This document shows positions 44,862 through 57,000 of a stretch of 64,000 nt of DNA, piece after piece. Each line of letters starts with the position of its first letter. The first letter of the stretch is position 1. The translations under genes and the position numbers were made by a program. The notes under the pieces were generated by a model. It searched no databases and was not told the origin of the DNA. It saw nothing but the letters and a program-made list of their open reading frames with translations. The stretch spans positions 5,074,547-5,138,546 of the forward strand of contig OZ024791.1 in assembly GCA_964017065.1 (NCBI GenBank), written 5' to 3'. The DNA is from Haliclona indistincta (Eukaryota > Porifera > Demospongiae > Haplosclerida > Chalinidae).

Positions 44862-47800
44862 ACCCCTCCGACCCTTCTCACCAAGTATTCAGCACGGCAC
44901 TTCAGCAATCCGTGTTCGTGGAAGGGAAAATCAACGGAGTACCCTGCACTATCCTGGTTGACACTGGAGCTGCTGTAACAATTGTACATCGCAGAATATG
45001 GGACCGAGGTAAAAGAACAGCTACTCTCGAGAACAACACATCATCAGTTGTGACCGCAAATGGAGAACCTCTCAAGCTTCTCGGTAAAACAAAGGTGGTC
45101 TTCAGCCTGGCTGAACGTGAGTTGAAACACAACATCTTAGTTACTGACAGCATAACACAAGATTGTCTCCTTGGGTCTGATTTTCTGACAGCACATGAGT
45201 GTGTGGTAGATTTGAAAGCACGTAAATTGGTAATGGGTTTATTGTCCACACCAATTTTTCATCTGCAAGTAACTGATCAATCCCAAGCTGTGTGCCGAGT
45301 ATCAATGTCTGAGACGATGGTTTTCCGTGCTGGTGAAGAGCGAGTTTGTGTGGGCAATATTGACATTCCTCCCCTTGTCACTATAGGTTCTGCTGGTGTA
45401 GTTGAACCAAAGGAAGGTTTTGAGGAAAGAAGCAATCTGCTACTTGCTCGAACTTTGGTAGTTCCGGACAATGGTTGTCTACCTGTGAGATTGGCTAACC
45501 TAACAGAATCACCTGTGACCGTGTATAAAGGAACCAATGTGGCCATCTTCTCTCCCTTACCATCAGATAGTGAGACCTTAGTAACTCCTCTTACCTCTTT
45601 CTCACATGTAAACCAACTAAGTGCCTCGCGTATGTCTTCTACTGACCTTAAGATTGATACCGGCATGATGAGTCAGCCTCAGCGAGTTGCAATTGACGAG
45701 TTAATTAGTGACTTTGGTGATGTATTTTCCACCAATAAGCACGATATAGGACGCACACGCCAGATATACCATAAAATCAATACTGGTGATTCTGCTCCTA
45801 TTCGATTAGGTCCTCGTCGAGTCCCGATACATTTCCGTCAAGAAATCTCTGGTCTGTTGGATGACATGCAGAGACAAGACATCATTGAGCCATCAATTTC
45901 ACCTTGGGCGTCTCCTATTGTTCTAGTCCGCAAGAAAGATGGATCTCCTCGGTTTTGTGTTGATTATCGCAAACTGAATGCTGCTACAATCAAGGACTCG
46001 TACCCGCTACCAAGAGTGGATGATATTTTGGATTCGCTGTCAGGATCGCAGTGGTTCTCTACACTGGATCTAAGAAGTGGTTATTGGCAAGTTGAGGTTG
46101 ACCCTGCTGATAAAGAGAAGACAGCCTTTACCACTCCGTATGGTCTCTATCAGTTCAAAGTCATGCCGTTTGGTCTGTGCAACGCACCAAGTACCTTTCA
46201 ACGTCTGATGGAGTTAGTCCTAGCAGGCTTGCATTGGGAAACCTGTCTAATTTATTTGGATGACGTAGTGGTGTTTGGTCGAACCTGGAAAGAGCACATG
46301 CTTCGGATCAGAGAAGTACTATCCCGTTTACTTCAGGCAAACTTAAAGCTGAATCCTGAGAAGTGTCAGTTCTTCAGGAAATCTGTCACGTTTCTGGGAC
46401 ACATAATTTCAGACAAAGGTGTGAGTACTGATCCCGAGAAAATACGAGCAATTGTACAATGGCCGACACCAACAAGTCCCGAGGAGTTAAGGAGCTTCCT
46501 AGGCTTGGCGTCGTATTACAGGAGGTTTATCGACAAATTCGCTGAGATAGCTGCTCCTCTGTATCGTATGCAAGACAAGAATTCGAAGTTTCAGTGGAGC
46601 GAACAATGTCAGAGTGCATTTCAGTCTCTCAAGCAAAAGCTCAGCTCTGCCCCTGTATTGGCATTTCCAAATTCTCGAGACACGTTCATCCTTGATACTG
46701 ACGCTAGTGATGTTGGTATTGGTGGTGTACTTTCACAAGTCCAAGATGGAATGGAGCGTGTGATATCATATGGAAGTCGTACTCTTAGTAAGGCAGAAAA
46801 GAATTACTGTGTTACCAGAAAGGAACTTTTGGCTTTGGTTTACTTTATGCGCCAATTTCGTTCCTACCTATTAGGTCACCCATTCCTAGTCCGGACAGAT
46901 CACTCTTCTCTGCGCTGGCTGAGTCAGTTCAAGCAGCCTGAGGGACAATTAGCCCGTTGGATAGAGCAGTTGCAAGAGTTTGATTTTCAAATTGAGCATA
47001 GGAAGGGACGCGACCACAGTAATGCTGATGCCCTCTCACGAATTCCACCACATGTGCAAGGTGAATCAAGTCAATCACAAACAACTGTGAGTGTATGTAC
47101 TCCCAATGCAGACGACACTGATGGTTGGATGCCTTCTTGGTCTGCACAAGAAACTCAAATAAGGCAACAGCAGGATCCTGTCATTGGCGAGATTCTTGGC
47201 TGGCTACAAGAGTCAAACACTCGTCCATCTGATGGTGATGTGGAGAGCATGGGGCACTCTGTGCGGTCACTCTGGGCTCAGTGGGACAGACTCAAACTGG
47301 TGAATGGACTGCTTTATCGACAGTGGGAAGAAGCTAGTTCTGGTATGATAAAGTTACAGCTAGTGCTACCTCAATCACTTATTCCTACTGTTTTAGAAGC
47401 TCTTCATAGTGGTATTGGAGGAGGTCACTTTGGTGTTAGAAAAACAATTGAGAAAGTGCGGTCTCGTTTCTATTGGCCTCAGTTACGACAAGATGTTGAA
47501 CAATGGTGTCGACAGTGTTCTGCCTGTGCACAGACCAAATCTCCAACAACACACGCTAGAGGACCACTGAATCCATCGAAAGTAGGATTTCCCATGGAGA
47601 GAATGGCGTTAGACATTGTTGGACCGCTCCCTCTTACTAAACAAGGAAACAAGTACATCTTGGTTGTGGCTGACTATTTCACTCGCTGGGTGGAGGCTTA
47701 CGGTCTACCTAATACAGAAGCGTCTACGATTGCCAAGGTGTTGATGAATGAGTGGATATGTCGGTTCGGTGCCCCTTATGCCATTCATTCTGATCAAGGA

Positions 47801-48820
47801 AGGAACTTTGAGTCTCAACTATTTGCAGAATTGTGCACTCTCTTGGGAATCCACAAGACCAGGACGACACCTTACCATCCTCAGTCAGATGGGTTGGTGG
47901 AACGCTTCAATCGTACTTTACGTATGTTACTCACTACCCATCTTGAAAAGTTACCAGAAGATACCTGGGATGAACATCTACCAATGTTGATGTTGGCATA
48001 TCGTTCAAGTGTGCAGGAAACAACGGGTTCAACACCGTTTGGGTTGATGTTTGGGAGAGAGGTGCAGCTTCCAGTTGAGCTTATGATGGGCAAAGGACCA
48101 GAACCTGGAGTAACTCACTCGGAGTATATTGAGCAATTGAGGAGGAAACTGGAAGAAGCTTACGAACATGTGAGGGAGAGAACGAGCTCAGAGCAGAGGA
48201 GACAGAAACATCTGTATGATCGTAAAGTTGCAGGTGGTCGATACTCTGTGGGTGACATGGTCTGGTTACATTCCCCTGCTGTTCCAAGAGGGAAAGCGGC
48301 TAAGTTTCATCGCTTCTGGAAAGGTCCATATGAAGTGAAAAAGGTCATATCCGATGTAACTTATCGCATTCAGTCAACTACTGGTTCACGCCGTCAACGA
48401 CTAGTAGTACATTTTAACCGCTTGAAACCAGCTTACGAACCATGTCCCCAACCACAATCACACTACCGGAAATCCCCTCAGCCTGTGGTTCCTGGTGATA
48501 CAGATGACCAGTTTACAGATCTGCCAATTACACCTGAGCAACCTGGTCCCTCAACTGGCCGAGTCCCTCCTGCTTCTTCATTTGGCCGAGTTGTCCCTCC
48601 TGCTCCTTCTTCTGGCCGAGTCCCTCCTGCTCCTTCATCTGGTCAAGATCCTCCTGCTCCTTCAACTGGCCGAGTCCCTCCTCCTCCTTCGTCTGATCAA
48701 CTAATAACTGTCCCACAATCTGCTCAACCTACCCTTGTTCCACGAGGTGGCTCTGTCTGGGAAAGTCGACTGCGTCGAACAGTGAATCCGCCTGACTACT
48801 ATCGTCCTGGACATGTCTGA
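44797..48820 (+). CDS. pol: Retrotransposon pol polyprotein (PR-RT-RH-IN)
   Basis: The frame is open from after a stop near 44795 to the TGA at 48818-48820. It has no early ATG, so it is probably expressed as a gag-pol frameshift product. Aspartic protease: TILVDTGAAVTIV (about 44945). Reverse transcriptase: FSTLDLRSGYWQVEVD, MPFGLCNAPSTFQRLM and the catalytic YLDD at 46253-46264. RNase H: FILDTDASDVGIGGVLSQ (about 46687-46740). Integrase: zinc region with H/H and WCRQCSACAQTK (to about 47540), catalytic Asp in MALDIVGPLPL, Asp in HSDQGRNFES (about 47788) and Glu in DGLVERFNRTL (about 47897). A WKGPYEVKKV block near 48320 is a GPY/F-like end module. A tail with repeated GRVPPAPSS units follows. 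No chromodomain is seen, and all catalytic residues are present. Confidence 0.95.
44807..44813 (+). other. Candidate -1 ribosomal frameshift site
   Basis: The heptamer GGGAAAC is positioned as G-GGA-AAC in the gag frame, the canonical X-XXY-YYZ slippery form. It lies inside the gag/pol overlap: the pol frame is open from just after a stop at about 44795, and gag stops at 44861. A -1 slip here enters the pol frame directly. No stimulatory pseudoknot was modelled. Confidence 0.65.
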
Positions 48821-48828
48821 CTCTTACT

Positions 48829-48841
48829 AAAGAGGAGATAG
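48829..48841 (+). other. Polypurine tract
   Basis: AAAGAGGAGATAG lies directly before the 3' LTR, where plus-strand priming is expected. Confidence 0.8.
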
Positions 48842-49028
48842 TGTAATGTCAAGACTATTGACTTCCATGTTGTTGTGTATTCAGAGACAGACCTTGTTAT
48901 CATGTAATATAGTCAGTCACATGTTATGTCACGCTACTGTTCAGTTCACAAGCCTATGTTCTGTATAAATACTGCTGCATTATTTTTAAAAAAGAGTTCT
49001 TGTGTTCTGAAATGCTGTGAACATTACA
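48842..49028 (+). repeat. 3' LTR
   Basis: This 187-bp LTR is identical to the 5' LTR by direct comparison and is followed by the GTAA target copy at 49029-49032. Confidence 0.97.
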
Positions 49029-49265
49029 GTAATATACGGTTTGCACACTAATACAGCTACTGGTCACAGATGGCCAGTGTATTCTATTGCTGCCAAGGTT
49101 AATATCAGGTCGTAGAAAAGCAATCACATTGACCCCAAGCACTCCAAATGTGACTGGTAGAAACTCATTTGTAGACCTGAAGAAGTTCATCACTTGAAAG
49201 AAGAGCAAGAATAGTCCTATATCCCCTCCTCCGCCTCCCCAACCACGCCGTCTTCTGCCGAACAT

Positions 49266-49446
49266 CTCTCTAGTCCTATCTGACCTCTTTTTGCCGACTG
49301 ATTAAGTCGAGAATTGAGTGCAGACCTCGGTGCAGACACCAGAACTCCTGAAACTCTTAGTACACGTAAGATGAAGTCGGTAAAGGGTTAAATAGAAAAA
49401 GGCGTGGCTCGCAGTTGTTGGGTGTGGCTCGTAGCAAAATAATTTT
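49266..49446. promoter_or_regulatory. Head-to-head promoter, RHBDD1-like / inversin-like
   Basis: This 181-bp segment lies between the divergent starts at 49265 (-) and 49447 (+). It contains a GTGTGGCTCG/GCGTGGCTCG direct repeat at about 49402-49432. The promoter role is inferred from geometry. Confidence 0.45.
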
Positions 49447-52400
49447 ATGGAGAACCGAATGGAAGACGCATCTCAGCTTTGGTCGCAACAAGCAGTCTCG
49501 GCCACTCCCTACGGCTACTACTATCTTGAAGATGCTGAAGAAAGTACGATAATGAAAGAAGACTCTTACGAGCGACTATCATCTTGTTCCCTGATGTAGG
49601 TTATCTACTCCAACAACAGCAGATGATGCTGGAGACAGCAGCCCAAGGAGAGGATGAGAATGCTGATCAGGAAGTGACTAATCTGCAAGTGAGGCAGGCT
49701 GAACTAGCTCTGCTGAGCTGGGGGTTGGGAGATAGGAAGACACAGAAATCCTCAAGTAACAAGCTCAGTATCAGCATGAGAGCCAGCAACTTTGACATGA
49801 AAGAATTTCTGGCACAAAGAGGTGATCATATCAAGCAGTTTGTTTTTTGATGAAAATATGTATATACAGGAAATACACAACTGCATGGGCTGCACAAAGC
49901 TAGTGCACAAGGGGACAGATCATCTATAATGAGCATCATGAAGGTGGGATGAGATTGTACAGAGCATAATCACTGACTTGCTTTCTTGCAGAAAGAGGGT
50001 CCTAATGCTCCACTAAATGAGCTAGATGATAATGGCTGCTGCCCTCTGATGTATGCTGCCATAGCTGATGCTGTTCCAGCTGTAGAGATGTTGTTAAATT
50101 TTGGTGCCAGGAGAGACACAGTGAGTCCCTTGCTGACGGCTGTATTATTATAGTTGCTGGATGAATGTAGGTGGATCCAATACAAAGGACAGCTGTACAC
50201 TATGCTGCTTTCTTTGGTAGACACAAGGCTCTCAAGTTTCTCATAGAAGCAGCATCGGATTGGACACCTTAGTGAGTTATATATCATGCCGTGCGTGCAC
50301 TCACTGATCGAGGGTATACAGCGATCTGTATGGACGCACTCCATTACACTGGTCTACTGCCAGCAAGAGCACCAAGTGCCTGTCAGTACTCCTTAAGCAA
50401 GGCAGGTAAGTAACTGCAGTAATGTGTGTACACATTGTAGACGTTGCTGATATACAGGGTTGTGATGGGGGACATTAATCCGAGAGACAATGAAGGAATG
50501 ACCCCTCTAATGTGCGCTGCTCAATACAACAAGCCCAGGCATATTATGCTAATGAACGAAGGCAAAGACTCTGTCATTCTCAGTACCGCTGTCATTATTG
50601 TCTTCTCCAACTGCAGCTGAGTGTGACTTCACTGCAGTAGATATTGAGGGTAGGACTGCCCTTCACTGGGCAGCTGACAACACTGACCCAGGTTGCATAC
50701 ATGCCATCATTGACTGCTATCCTCCTCTTCTCAATCAACAGTACGGCAGAACACTAGAATAATAAAATTATGTTTAGCTGAATGTAATACTCTAATCCGT
50801 TGCAGGGATTTAAATAGACTAACTGTGCTTCATTTGGCAGCTGCCAAGGGCTCAACTAGTGTCGTTGAAGCACTTCTGAATATTGATGGGTATGATAATA
50901 TACGTTCTGTGTCATTATGTGGAGTACGTATTTTATACCCACACAGTATTGATAAGGATCCGAGAGATGTGCTGGATCGCACACCATTACACTATGCTAG
51001 TATGGAGGGTCATAGTGATGTTGTGTATCTGCTCACTGAGCATAGAGCACTGGACTCCTGCATAGACAAGCATGGGTAAGGATACCTGACAGAAGTTCTC
51101 TTCACTCCTTGCTCTCATTCGTCAGACTCACTGCACTCCACTACGCAGTGCAAGCCAGCTCAGAACAATGCACACTGATAATATCCAGCACAGACTACGC
51201 TACACATGTTCCTGATGCAGAGGGAATCACTCCATTGATGAGAGCTTGTCAGCTCGGTCTCCCAGCAGTGACAAAGGTACTGACACATGTATTTGTTTGT
51301 CAGTGAAATTATAAGCTATCTACTGTAGGCTCTGCTGCAAAATAAGACAATTTCTTCATCAGTGGATTACACAGAAGCAGAAGGAAGATCTGGTTAGTCG
51401 ATTCATCAACATTGCATGCATCTTGTCTTTTCTCTGCAGCACTACACTTTGCTTGCTTGGCGGGCTCTTCTGAGTGTGTTATTGCTCTCACTGACTGTGG
51501 TGCTGATCCAAAGCTACAAGACAAGTCTCTGTCTACTCCAATATTCATAGTTTGCGAAGCCGGTCATCATCAATGCATCAGACCTGTGAGTTGACCTACC
51601 ATGCACTTCCTCTCACTCTTTCAAATGTATTTGTCTATAGTTGGTGCTCAAAGGAGCTGACATACACATGCTTGATCAAGACGGTGATGCTCCGATTCAT
51701 AAAGCTATTCTGTACGGGCATGTTGATGCGGTTGAAGCTTTTGTACTATCTGGCAGCGAGATTGATATAACCAATGGGTCAGGCTATACACCACTACATG
51801 TGAGAGAATATACTATATTGTGCTTAGCATTTACAACAAACCTATTCTTGGTACAGCTTGCAGTGTATTCGGGACTGAGTGATATTGCAAGAGTATTGCT
51901 ACAAAGTGGGAGCAATTTTAGCAATCTGGTTAGTGAGACATGCCTGCAAGCACTATTATTCTAACTCCTCTGTCTCTTCAGACTCCGAGTGGTTTGACAG
52001 CTTTACATCTGGCAGCATCTGAAGGGCATGCAGGTGCTGTGACAGTGCTGTTAGAGTTTGGAGCACCCGTGAACATGATGGATGAAACAGAGGAAAGGTC
52101 TTGTTGATCCTATTCTTCATATTATGTGACGGTTGTTGGAACATGCTGTACAGGTACACTCCGTTGGACTATGCTGTCAATAATGAACACACTGAGTGTT
52201 CTGAAGTGCTGCAACAATATGGAGGAGTCACTGTAGGAAAGATTATGACAATGGCAGCTATTAGCATACAGGCTGCATATAGGAGACACAGGTACGCTCT
52301 ACCATTATAATAATGTAGTCTTTATCTGTATGCTACAGAGCACGTTGTGAACTAACTAACCAAAAGATTCAGCTACAGTCAGCCATTATTATTCAAAAGT

Positions 52401-53599
52401 GGGTCAGAAGATTTCTCCAGCATTTGAGATTTCTCAGGGAAAAAAAAGAAAAAGCAGCAGCCATTGTATTACAGGCGGCAGCAAGGTTAGACTAGAATCG
52501 TTGACCGTAACTATCAATGCACTGATATAACATCACAGGGGGCTCCTCCAGAGAAGGGAATTCATGAAAGAAATCACCAAATTCAGAGAGAAAGAAGTTC
52601 AGAAGAAGTTGATAGAAGATTTCGGCAACATGATAACAATTCAACAAGCATCTCTCCTTCGTACAATATCAATTGATGTGGATGTGCCTGCAACTGAATT
52701 GTCTGAAGAAGAAAAGCAGAAGGAGAGTAAGAGACATCACGTAGCTAAGCTGGAGTCAGGTCTGAGGATGAGAGACTTATACTTACAGCATCAGAGAAGG
52801 TGGAAAGAATTTCGGGAGAGTGAGAGAAAGAGGAGAATGGAGAAGTCAAGACAGATGGAACTGGATCGACTAGCTGGTATATTGTCAGAGAGTGCTGCTC
52901 GTCGATATTACTATCAAGAGCAGTTTGGGTATACTGCTATTGTTCGTTCTCATGATTATGCTGCTTTGGTTATTCAGAGAGCATTCAAAAACTTTACACT
53001 ACGAAAACAAGAACTGAGAACAAAAAGAGAAAACGAGAGAAGAATAGAGAATGAGCGCAAGAATAAAGCGGCTAGGATCATCCAGCGAGCATGGAGGAGA
53101 TATTTTAGCTGGAAGCTCTACTTGGCAAAGAACTACAAGTCAATCAAGGCAGGACCTGTTGTAGAAGTCGAACCACTCTCATTACCCACACCCAACAACT
53201 GGAGGCCATATGAAAGAGGAACAATTGTATCTGGTTAGTAAGTTACACAACCATTATGATTATTGCACTATCCCCACAGGATCAAGACGACGAACGCTTC
53301 ATCGAACAACACAAAGTGGGTTCAAGATTTATCGTCCTGTTCCAACCCTACCAGCGGCTCGGCTTGCTGCTCCTGCATCTTTCAACAACCAACAACTGCT
53401 TCCTTCTCCTCGCATACAGCGTTTACAAAAAAGATGGCCTTGGATTCAACAGCTAGTGGCCACTCCTCCTGTGCATGGATCGAGGAAGAATGAGAGCAGT
53501 GATACTAGGCTGCCTCCTCTCGCACAATCACATAGCTCTACTCGATCACCATCATCAGTGAAATCACCACTCCAACTACCCAAGATAGTGCAGCAATAG
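49447..53599 (+). CDS. INVS: Inversin-like ankyrin-repeat/IQ protein
   Basis: The start is MENRMEDASQLWSQQAVSAT. An N-terminal coiled region (RQAELALLSWGLGDRKTQK) leads into at least twelve ankyrin repeats spread over short exons from about 49990 to 52095, for example NGCCPLMYAAIADAVPAVEM, RTPLHWSTASKSTKCLSVLL, GMTPLMCAAQYNKP, LTVLHLAAAKGSTSVVEALL, RTPLHYASMEGHSDVVYLL, GLTALHLAASEGHAGAVTVL and YTPLDYAVNNEHTECSEVLQ. The last matches the inversin repeat that precedes its IQ motif, here AAISIQAAYRRHR. Two or three further IQ motifs follow (IIIQKWVRRFLQ, VIQRAFKNFTLR, IIQRAWRRYFSW), then a basic helical linker and a Ser/Pro-rich end stopping at 53597-53599. Inversin/NPHP2 acts at the ciliary base in planar polarity and Wnt switching and binds calmodulin through IQ motifs. 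Some exon edges are approximate. Confidence 0.87.
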
Positions 53600-54067
53600 A
53601 ACCATTATTGGTAGTATGCATTTCGAATTTCCCGCATTTAAACGTATGCATAATAACATAACAATGACGTAACGTAAAGCGTTGACGAGCGCGAGCGCGG
53701 GAAATAATAAAGAAGAGTGATGTCGCCATCGAGGGAGGTATCTCCAGCTAGTTCAACTTCTGACTGGCTGGTGAGTGGTTACCGCATTAATGATTGGTGT
53801 TTGGGCTTTTGCATGTCTAATTGGACCGTTTGCGTGGTTGTTCAAAACATTATTGGGAGTGGATTGTAGTGTCGTGCTATAATTTGTGGGTGCAGCACAC
53901 GATCTTTGTCTGTTAATGGATATTAGAAATAATACATGTGGAATGTGATAAAATTGAATTTTAAGTGAATGGCACAATAATAATATAATATACAGCTGTA
54001 TTACAAATAATATATAATCTGATAATGGTGCTTTTTTATTATTATAATTATACTATTATACTGATGT
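53600..54067. other. Convergent spacer with an orphan exon candidate
   Basis: This 468-bp segment lies between the inversin-like (+) and Sushi-tyrosinase (-) stops. A GC-rich patch (GACGAGCGCGAGCGCGGGAA, about 53682-53701) is followed by ATG at 53720 and a short frame SPSREVSPASSTSDWL ending at a good donor CTG|GTGAGT (53771). This resembles a promoter and first exon, but no continuing plus-strand exon was found before the window's minus-strand cluster. The rest is AT-rich. Confidence 0.3.
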
Positions 54068-57000
54068 TCATCTCTTAAGACACATTGCTGTATAGAGTTC
54101 TTTTTCTTCGTCAGTAAGTCTTGATCTTTCAAGCACAGCTTCACTCATGGCACATGTATACACGCTGGTGTCTTGCGGTTTGTCCCCTTCATCCTTTAGT
54201 GCAAATCCTCCTTCTTGAAGAAGACCTCCTTCGCTTTCTTTATATTCCAGCAAATCTTTATCCTCATATTCTCTATTATAGCCTTTTCCATCATGATCTG
54301 ATGCTCCACCAGCACCACTGCTGCCAATAGCAACAAGAGGCCCATAGTTAACTGAAACACCAAATGGTAGATTGGAGTTGTCGTGGTATTCTCGAACTCT
54401 GAAGTTGGTCAGTGGAAGACTGGAGTTGTTGTCTGCGTATCTTGCTCTTAAGCGGTCATTGCTTAGGCCTTGCCATTGATCCCAGACTTTGTCTACAAAT
54501 GCAGCACTCAGGACATACAGAGGATCTTCAGCTCCGTTGTCTCCACAGATTATCCCTCCCACAGAACAACGTACATTAAGATAAGGAAAGAAAGCAATTC
54601 TTTGAAAAAATAGATTGAACTGTGCAGCAGTGTGAACTAGAACAACTTCTGTTAAACCTGTGCGAGATAAAAACGTGCTTTGAAGGTATTCTCTAGTCAA
54701 GCAGCCTCCTCCAGCTAGTGGAGTGACAGTGAACTGATCCACACTGAAGGGACCAGAGGTGACACAATTGAGGATGGCATTCGAAGAATTTCCAAACCCA
54801 TTGTTTGGATCAAAGACAGGATGTCTGTAAGGATTAGTGTTACTGATGGTCCAGTCCCAAAATGGGATGGTAATGGAAGGATCTATCATTCTCAGCAAGT
54901 CTTCATACTCTCGCAAAAAGAACCGATTCCATGGGAACTTTAAGCTGGTTCCTGCTCTCCTTCCTTGAGCAAGAGTGTCTGCAGAGTCTGAAAAAATTTG
55001 CATCAAATCCCGATATCTTGGGACATAGAGACGATTAGAAGTAACAGTTTTGACAGCCTGGATGTAAGCAGCCTTCCTGTTGGCCGAGAGTGTAGTCCAG
55101 TCTTCTCTCAACCTGCTACAATTCATGAGTTGACGATCTTCACATATACATCTTCTACCAACTGTATCGATGGTCACATTTCTGGTGCTTGTGTTGCAAT
55201 CAGCTGTTGTAGGCAAAGAATACAAATGATGTACAACTCTCAACTAAATTATTTTGTGCTTACTATCTCTAAACATACACTCTGGCTGTGTACCACTCCA
55301 TGTGCCATCCACTTGACATTCTCTGGCATTGGAGCCAATCAGATCATAGTCATCAGAGCATACAAAATATACGAACATCCCAACGCTAAAGTTTCCATTG
55401 ATTCTTCTTGCATTGGCTGGAACTCGTAGTGCTGGACAGCTGGTGATCTCTACATGGAATGAGCAACAGTAACTACAACGGCAATAGCTCCATTTAATCC
55501 AACCACTCCCTTAACACCTTTCTCTCATCTACCTCCCCACCCTAGACACACATTAGAACTATCGCCCACTCATTAGAGTAAGACTCCCTTGTTGACAAGC
55601 AGAATCCTTACTATTGCAAGTTGGCAGTGTGCCCGACCATATCCCATTCTGCTGACATTCTCTCGCGGCGTTACCAATCAACCTGAACCCAGTATTGCAG
55701 GTGTACTCAACAGAGTCTCCTCGTCTAGTGCCGTCTAGTGTACGTCCTCCATTACTGGGTGTTCCAGGGTCTCCACAATCTGGCCGTTCATCTGTCATAA
55801 TGATTAGATATAATTAAAGTGTAGACACATCATTGTGGTGCTAACCGATGCATATTGGTACAGATCCCGTCCATGTCCCATCTGCCTGACACACCCTTCT
55901 TCTGTCTCCTACCCGGCGAAAGTCACGATCACAGAAGAATGTCGCTACTCCCTCGAATGTAGTTCTTGGAACAATCACAATACCATTAGGAAAGTCTCCA
56001 GGACTACCACAGTCAACAACTAGAGTAGTGTATTTCAAATATCTACAAGTAACAGGCTTTTCGCTTACTTTGACATCTAGGTACTCTTCCTGACCATAGT
56101 CCCAGACGGCCACACACTCTTCTCTCTGTTCCAATTCGATTATAACCATTCACACATGTGTATCTAGCAATAGCCTCAAATGTAGTCCTACTGTTTTCCA
56201 CAATTCCATTGGCTGGAACCTCTGGATCACCACAATTGATTACTGGTAGAAAATTCAAATAAATTGTTTATACTATTGGTATATTTTCGCTTACAGATAC
56301 ACTGCGGTACAGTTCCACTCCATGTGGCATCAACTTGGCAGATTCTCTCAATATTACCGATAAGTCTGTATGGAAGTCTACATGAGTAGCGCACCGTTGA
56401 TCTGAAAGTGGTTGTAGTGATTGTGAGCTCTCCATTAGTAGGAACAACAGGTATTCCACAGTCAATGGCTGTTAAACAAGCAAATTCCAGTTAGCAACAA
56501 CAAGTAAAAACTTTGAAAATATTAGAACGTACAATTATTGTCGATACAGATGGGAGCTTCTCCTGTCCATGTGCCATTGGTATTGCATTCTCTTGTACGC
56601 TCTCCTCTTAAGGTGAATCCAGGATTGCAGTCATACCTGACCATGGAACCAACGCTTCTGTTAGTGACAGTCACAATACCATTCTCAGGGTTTGGTAAGT
56701 CATCACAAGTCACTGGTGGAATTGGAATGGTAGGAACAATACTTGGACTGGGGGTGGCTGAAAATGAAATCGAAGCAGAACTGAAAGTGGAAATAGAAAC
56801 AGGCGTGATACTTGAAGTAAGTATGGAAGAGGAACGAGTACTAGGTGTGAAACTGACAGCAGGAGTAGGCATAGCACTAGTACTTGTTGAAGTAAGAATA
56901 GGAACAGGAGAAATAGAAGAACTTGAAGTAGCAATAGAGGAAGAAATAGTAATAGGTGTGAAACTGACAGCAGAAGTAGGCATAGTACTAGTGCTTGTTG

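Larger units (their letters stand above)
43783..49028 (+). mobile_element. Full-length Ty3/gypsy LTR retrotransposon
   Basis: This is a 5,246-bp element bounded by identical 187-bp LTRs (43783-43969 and 48842-49028) that begin TG and end CA. It is flanked by the 4-bp direct repeat GTAA (43779-43782 and 49029-49032). Internal order is primer-binding site, gag, pol (protease, reverse transcriptase, RNase H, integrase) and polypurine tract. The PR-RT-RH-IN order is that of Ty3/gypsy (Metaviridae). No envelope-like frame is present. Both frames look intact and the LTRs show no differences, so the copy appears young. It lies on the strand opposite to the RHBDD1-like gene it disrupts. Confidence 0.97.
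42823..49265 (-). pseudogene. RHBDD1: RHBDD1/RHBDL4-like rhomboid protease, coding exon interrupted by an LTR retrotransposon
   Basis: The start at 49265 encodes MFGRRRRGWGGGGGDIGLFL and the first membrane segment, reaching CISVQTVYY at 49029-49033. The frame resumes only at 43782 with QQEWMRIILAPFIHMDSFHL and continues with MASFIWKARTLEKHYGSGYF, the catalytic serine in CAVGFSGVIFALKVV, and the catalytic histidine in SFVGHLAGILVGLAF, to a donor at about 43283. Later exons give VPNFTTRDTAYTYTAS and, from 43133, a tail with a ubiquitin-interacting motif (DERLQQAIEASLREERN) ending at 42823. Removing 43783-49028 plus one 4-bp target copy joins TVYY to QQEW in frame, matching the continuous RHBDD1 sequence. 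Family members are ER rhomboids that cleave ubiquitinated membrane clients. All catalytic parts are intact, so the only visible lesion is the insertion. Confidence 0.9.

Noticed and set aside
43783..49028. Endogenous retrovirus with envelope
   Set aside because: After the integrase there is only a proline-rich tail before the polypurine tract. No envelope-like frame with signal peptide or membrane segment exists, so it is an LTR retrotransposon.
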